From Chromatiales bacterium (lineage in GTDB: Bacteria > Pseudomonadota > Gammaproteobacteria > Thiohalospirales > Thiohalospiraceae): a DNA stretch of 11,819 nucleotides. The position numbers were made by a program, and so were the translations under genes. Positions 8,601-11,819 of the stretch are shown piece after piece. The DNA is taken from assembly GCA_026984715.1 (NCBI GenBank), contig JALSRO010000281.1:1-11819 (forward strand). The letters are read 5' to 3'. The notes under the pieces were generated by a model. It was not told where the DNA came from. It made no database searches and was given only the letters and a program-made list of their open reading frames with translations. The stretch's first letter is position 1, and every line of letters begins with the position of its first letter.

Positions 8601-8858
8601 AAAGGGTTCCACATTATCAATAACCGAAAATAGGGTTGCGGCACGATTTGAACTGCCCGGCATTTGCGCTTAGCAATTTGCGCGCCATGTCGGAGTTCCG
8701 GCCTTTCGAGATTGTTTACAAACAGATTTTCTGCAAACAGCGGGTTGAGACAAGGGTCAATTTCAACACGGTTTGCGCACCAGTATACAGCAAAATCGAA
8801 ACCATTTTGCCCTCTATTGGTGCGCTATCCGCCTCCCGGGTGAAGAGCCCCCGCTCCC
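8601..8858 (-). promoter_or_regulatory. narL-nirB intergenic region, presumed nirB promoter
   Basis: The 258-base gap between narL and nirB is long enough for a separate nir promoter. On the minus strand TATACT (8782-8787) is a good -10-like hexamer but has no matching -35 at 16-18 bases. A 7-bp inverted repeat sits just upstream of it. Nearer the gene, GATAAT (8613-8618) is another -10-like hexamer, again without a -35. I found no paired NarL heptamers (TACYYMT in a 7-2-7 inverted layout) and no full FNR box (TTGAT-N4-ATCAA). I see no clear terminator after narL, so readthrough from narXL is also possible. Confidence 0.4.
8790..8810. repeat. 7-bp inverted repeat next to a -10-like hexamer
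   Basis: GCAAAAT at 8790-8796 and ATTTTGC at 8804-8810 are exact reverse complements around a 7-base loop. On the minus strand the dyad ends 2 bases before TATACT, so it occupies the -15 to -35 part of that possible nirB promoter. It could be an operator or a weak hairpin after narL. It has no U-run after it. Confidence 0.35.
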
Positions 8859-9515
8859 TCAACGACGAAACTTCTTTCTGTCGACCACCCAAACAGCAGC
8901 TTCGAGACGGGAGTGGAGGTTGAGCTTCTTCAGCAGATGCTTGACGTGAACCTTGACGGTTCCCTCTGTGATCTTGAGCTTGCGCGCTATCAGTTTGTTG
9001 CTCAGGCCGCTGGCGATGAGATCCAGGATCTGCTCTTCCCGCTCGGTCAGACCCGCCTTGTCGGGGTCTCTCGGTGCAGACTCCTCCCGAAGTGCGTGAG
9101 CCAGCAGTTCGGTAAGTTTGTCGCTGATTACCAGCCGTCCCCTTGCCGCCACCTGAAGCCGCTCCAGAATCTGCTCCGGCTCCATATCCTTGAGCAGATA
9201 GCCGTCGGCCCCGGCCCGGAATGCGGCTACCACGTGCTCTTCGTTGTCGGAGACGGTGAGAATGATCACCCGGGAGTCTACGTCGGTCTTTTTGATGGCC
9301 TTCAGTGTTTCGATGCCATCCATCCCTTTCATGTTGAGATCGAGCAGAATCAGATCCGGATTGAGCTCGAGCGCCAGCGCAAGCCCTTCTTCCCCGCATG
9401 CGGCCTCCCCGACCAGCGTGAGGGTGTCGTCCAACGCAATGAGATCGGCTACCCCTTTCCGGAAGAGAGGGTGATCGTCGATGGTAACCACAGTGCTCCG
9501 CCGGGTCTGATTCAT
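8859..9515 (-). CDS. narL: Nitrate/nitrite response regulator NarL
   Basis: NarL is a cytosolic DNA-binding regulator phosphorylated by NarX in response to nitrate or nitrite. The product has 218 residues (E. coli NarL 216). The receiver domain (about 8-125) has the acidic pair D13/D14, the phosphoryl acceptor D59 in LLDLNMKGMDG, T87 and K109. A linker leads to a LuxR/FixJ-type HTH at about 154-215, with LTEREEQILDLIASGLSNK. The recognition helix TVKVHVKHLLKK keeps K188, V189 and K192, the residues that contact the TACYYMT heptamer in E. coli NarL. Together with the neighbouring sensor this supports NarL over other FixJ-type regulators. The start follows the narX stop by 2 bases, with a GGAGA ribosome binding site inside narX, so narX and narL are probably translationally coupled. 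nirB, 258 bases downstream, is the obvious candidate target. Confidence 0.95.
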   Translation of the reverse strand: MNQTRRSTVVTIDDHPLFRKGVADLIALDDTLTLVGEAACGEEGLALALELNPDLILLDLNMKGMDGIETLKAIKKTDVDSRVIILTVSDNEEHVVAAFRAGADGYLLKDMEPEQILERLQVAARGRLVISDKLTELLAHALREESAPRDPDKAGLTEREEQILDLIASGLSNKLIARKLKITEGTVKVHVKHLLKKLNLHSRLEAAVWVVDRKKFRR

Positions 9516-9517
9516 GG

Positions 9518-11428
9518 CTATGCTGTTCTCCGTAAGTTTTCATCCGGCCCGCTGGCATGGACGGGAGTGAACGCCAGGTTCACCTCTGTTCCACCATCTG
9601 TTCCCCGGGATACCTGGATGTTTCCTCCAAGACCGCTGGCCCGCTCATTCATGATGGCCAGGCCGTAGTGATCCAGCCGCTCGGCCCGCTCATTGATTCC
9701 GATGCCGTCATCACTGATACGGATCTTGATCTCTCCATTGTCATTGTGGAGCGATACCTCCGCATTTTCGGCCATGGAGTGGCGGGTGACGTTGGCCAGT
9801 GCCTCTCGAATAATGTGCAGGACGTGGATCTCTTCGTTGGCGCTCAGTTGACACGAACCCAGCTGGTTGTCGAGACTTATGTCGATACCGCTGCGACTGC
9901 GAAACTCTTCCACGGTCTCTTCCAGGGCCGCGCTCAGCCCCGGTCCGTCGATCTTCAGTCTGAAGGTGGTGAGAAGCTCGCGCAGCTGCCGGTACGCCCT
10001 GCTGATCCCTTCCCGCAGCTCGTCGATAACGGGGCCGACGCCCTGATATCCATCCGATTGCGACAGGATGGCATTTATCCGCGCCACCTGGATTTTCAGA
10101 TAGGAGAGTGACTGGGCCAGCGAGTCGTGAAGCTCACGGGCGATAACACTCCGCTCTTCCAGCAGCGCCAGCCGCCGGCCCTCGGTCGCGCGGCGGGTGA
10201 TATTTATCGCAATGCCGATATGGCGGGCTACCGCTTCGAGCGACCGTTTCTGCCACTCCTCCAGGCTCCTGCCGGGCAGAATTTCGGTGAGAAGTACTCC
10301 ATACTGCAATTCCTGATCGCGGATGGGAGTGGATACCACCTGCAGCAGCTGGTTGCTACTGCGGCAGAATTTCATGGTGTGGGTCTTGTAGTCGCCGAAA
10401 CAGCCAGGGCAGTTGGGAGGCGAGCAGGTATCCGGCTCCCCTTCGATATGGGTGCGCGTGGTAGCCAGCTTGATCGCCCTGCCGGTATCGTCGTCTCCGG
10501 TCAGACAGATGGCTCCAGGGCCCATCCCCAGCAGCTTTTCGACATCCTTCAGCACCGCAGTGTACACCGCCTCGGATATGGGGGCGGTATGCAGCCGTTT
10601 GGTAGTATTGTAGAGCAGCTCCAGCGAACGGTTGCTGCGCTCGAGGTCAGTGGTTTTCTCATGGACCCGCACCTCTAGATCGGCATACTTCTTGGACAGG
10701 TCCTCGGCCATTACATTGAATGCTGCACCGAGCTGCCCCAGTTCATCGTCGTTGGTATGCCGGGTGCGAAGGGAGAAATCCCCCCGGCGGGCGCTCTTGG
10801 CGCAGGCCAGCAGCTCCCGAAGCGGGACCAATACGCGATTGTTCATCAGGTACATCGCGAGAAATACGACGAACAGCGTGAGGAACAGCGAACCTATCTG
10901 GATCAGGCGCAAAAGGCGGATTTTGGACTCGACATCCTCTTCCAGCAGTTTGACCATGGAATCGATATCGGCAACGAACGGATCGACGAGCGAAAGATAG
11001 TCCGACCGCCTGCCCGCAGACCCGGAATCATTGCCATTGGCAAGCCTGAGAAACAGGGGTTTGATGGTATTCTGCCAGCGCTGCATGATCTGCCGGTACT
11101 TGGCGGTCAACCCATTGTGGGGGTTCTTGGAGAGTACCGATACCAGCCTTGGATCAACGAGACGCGATTCGAACTCCGCCACCAGATCATCAGTTCTGCG
11201 CCTGAAGCTCTCCTTGTCGTGCGTAGCCGCCAGCTCCTGGGCCAGAGCATTGGCGATCCGGTAGGACTGCATGCGCAACGTCCCGGACTGATTGATGGCA
11301 GCCGCCACACCCTGCGTCAACTCTGCGACGATCACCGAACTCACCATGCTGGCAAATGCCAGGGCAGTGATGGTTGCCATCGCAATACCCATGCGCAGCA
11401 ACAGCGATCTGCGGGGAAGCCGGTACAT
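9518..11428 (-). CDS. narX: Nitrate/nitrite sensor histidine kinase NarX
   Basis: NarX is an inner-membrane sensor that binds nitrate or nitrite in the periplasm and phosphorylates NarL. The 636-residue product has a basic N-terminus, TM1 at about 13-36, and the ligand-binding P-box INQSGTLRMQSYRIA at 45-59. The rest of the helical periplasmic domain follows, with TM2 at about 173-197 and a HAMP domain to about 249. A signalling helix leads to a GAF-like central region at about 270-410 holding a cysteine cluster (C335, C340, C343, C355). The HPK7-type kinase core has H434 in ARELHDSLAQS, the N-box N546 and the G-box DDGIGI at 573-578. I prefer the ATG at 11428, which puts basic residues just before TM1. 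An ATG at 11542 would add 38 residues unlike the family, and ATGs at 11392 and 11380 would shorten the N-terminus. NarQ is the alternative name, but the directly following narL favours NarX. Confidence 0.94.
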   Translation of the reverse strand: MYRLPRRSLLLRMGIAMATITALAFASMVSSVIVAELTQGVAAAINQSGTLRMQSYRIANALAQELAATHDKESFRRRTDDLVAEFESRLVDPRLVSVLSKNPHNGLTAKYRQIMQRWQNTIKPLFLRLANGNDSGSAGRRSDYLSLVDPFVADIDSMVKLLEEDVESKIRLLRLIQIGSLFLTLFVVFLAMYLMNNRVLVPLRELLACAKSARRGDFSLRTRHTNDDELGQLGAAFNVMAEDLSKKYADLEVRVHEKTTDLERSNRSLELLYNTTKRLHTAPISEAVYTAVLKDVEKLLGMGPGAICLTGDDDTGRAIKLATTRTHIEGEPDTCSPPNCPGCFGDYKTHTMKFCRSSNQLLQVVSTPIRDQELQYGVLLTEILPGRSLEEWQKRSLEAVARHIGIAINITRRATEGRRLALLEERSVIARELHDSLAQSLSYLKIQVARINAILSQSDGYQGVGPVIDELREGISRAYRQLRELLTTFRLKIDGPGLSAALEETVEEFRSRSGIDISLDNQLGSCQLSANEEIHVLHIIREALANVTRHSMAENAEVSLHNDNGEIKIRISDDGIGINERAERLDHYGLAIMNERASGLGGNIQVSRGTDGGTEVNLAFTPVHASGPDENLRRTA

Positions 11429-11434
11429 GGCGCG

Positions 11435-11440
11435 ATTATA
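11435..11440 (-). promoter_or_regulatory. Perfect -10 hexamer immediately before narX
   Basis: On the minus strand TATAAT ends 6 bases before the chosen narX ATG. The best -35 at 16-17 bases (TTGTAG or TTTGTA) matches only three of six positions. Transcription would begin at or next to the ATG at 11428, and no ribosome binding site precedes that ATG. Either the narX message is leaderless or the true start is one of the downstream ATGs (11392, 11380). Confidence 0.35.
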
Positions 11441-11711
11441 GCGTCGATAGTAGTGACTACAAAGCTGAGCCCAGCAGAACAGGGGGCGAAGCGAGCTCTC
11501 AACTGCCCATATCAGTTCATATCCTCTCCGGATCACCCACATACCACCAAAAATATCGGGGGTGGATATTACCTTTCTAATACTGGGGGATAAAGACGGA
11601 AATATTCCGCCAAATCAATGCGTTGAGAAAATTACCCTATTACCGCCTTGGGGGTATTGAAGTTCCGGCCGAGAGAAATCATCTCTTGCAACCCCTGCTG
11701 TTCTGTCGTTA

Positions 11712-11736
11712 AATCCATTACAGACGGTAATGGATT
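11712..11736. repeat. 10-bp inverted repeat upstream of narX
   Basis: AATCCATTAC at 11712-11721 is the exact reverse complement of GTAATGGATT at 11727-11736, around a 5-base centre (AGACG). The AT-rich arms and the absence of a T-run on either side make an operator more likely than a terminator. It is about 285 bases upstream of narX and may belong to a gene beyond the window end. It does not match the NarL 7-2-7 layout. Confidence 0.45.
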
Positions 11737-11819
11737 GAGTTTGGGATCGATCCAGAGTCTGCCCGAGGGGTCTGCCCGGGATGCGGAGCGGATGCGCATG
11801 CCGCGGAGACGGGTCCATT

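Larger units (their letters stand above)
11429..11819. other. Region upstream of narX, no supported gene
   Basis: I cannot support a gene here. The minus-strand frame from 11818 to 11615 is open for 67 codons but shows no family features. Several plus-strand ATGs near 11781-11800 run off the window end and cannot be judged. The stretch is more AT-rich between about 11560 and 11740 than its surroundings, as expected for a regulatory region. It holds an inverted repeat at 11712-11736, a -10-like hexamer just before narX, and imperfect NarL-like heptamers (TACCTTT near 11570 on the plus strand, TACCCCC near 11650 on the minus strand), each with one mismatch and not in a 7-2-7 pair. Confidence 0.5.

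Noticed and set aside
8607..8620. Possible FNR box near the nirB start, with one good half-site ATCAA
   Set aside because: The left half is TTCCA and matches TTGAT at only two positions; the site would also sit about 13 bases from the start codon.
8745..8760. FNR/CRP-like palindrome TTGA-N8-TCAA upstream of nirB
   Set aside because: The spacing between half-sites is 8 rather than the 6 bases in TTGA-N6-TCAA, so it does not fit the FNR box.
11758..11778. Direct repeat TCTGCCCG with a 13-base period
   Set aside because: Only two 8-base copies, with no further structure; most likely chance.
11615..11818. 67-codon minus-strand frame at the right edge
   Set aside because: It has no recognisable motif, contains the 10-bp palindrome, and sits in an AT-richer regulatory-looking stretch. 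It could still be the edge of something, but the window gives no support.

Overview
The window is a compact stretch of proteobacterial chromosome, most likely gammaproteobacterial. It is moderately GC-rich, and eight of its nine genes are recognisable from their sequences. Two features support the lineage. IF-1 is close to the Escherichia coli protein, and the convergent infA/clpA arrangement with clpS in front of clpA is the gammaproteobacterial one. The icd product is the E. coli-type NADP-dependent isocitrate dehydrogenase. I cannot name a genus.

Layout, left to right. (1) Bases 32-1171, plus strand: a fold-type I (class V) PLP-dependent aminotransferase-like enzyme of unknown substrate. 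(2) 1342-1560, plus strand: infA, running tail-to-tail into clpA with 12 bases between the stop codons. (3) 5491 down to 1573, minus strand: icd, clpS and clpA, close together and co-directional. They join the TCA cycle isocitrate step to the N-degron adaptor and its AAA+ unfoldase. (4) 5492-5800: a gap holding the presumed icd leader and a strong hairpin just after nirD. (5) 11428 down to 5801, minus strand: narX, narL, nirB and nirD, a nitrogen-oxide module. (6) 11429-11819: about 390 bases without a gene I can support, containing the presumed narX promoter and a 10-bp inverted repeat.

How the genes fit together. NarX is a membrane sensor with a nitrate P-box and a HPK7-type kinase core. 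NarL is its response regulator and is nearly identical to E. coli NarL in the DNA-recognition helix. NirB and NirD form the NADH-dependent siroheme nitrite reductase that makes ammonium. The order suggests that nitrate or nitrite sensing controls the adjacent nitrite reductase. No nitrate reductase, nitrite transporter (nirC, narK) or siroheme synthase (cysG) lies inside the window. The NirD here keeps all four Rieske cluster ligands, and NirB carries two BFD-type [2Fe-2S] motifs.

I found no mobile element, CRISPR array, tRNA or rRNA, and nothing that amounts to a new system. The points worth a second look are regulatory and small in scale: possible leaderless narX translation, a dyad in the narL-nirB gap, a NarX cysteine cluster, the missing terminator space between infA and clpA, and the unassigned aminotransferase.
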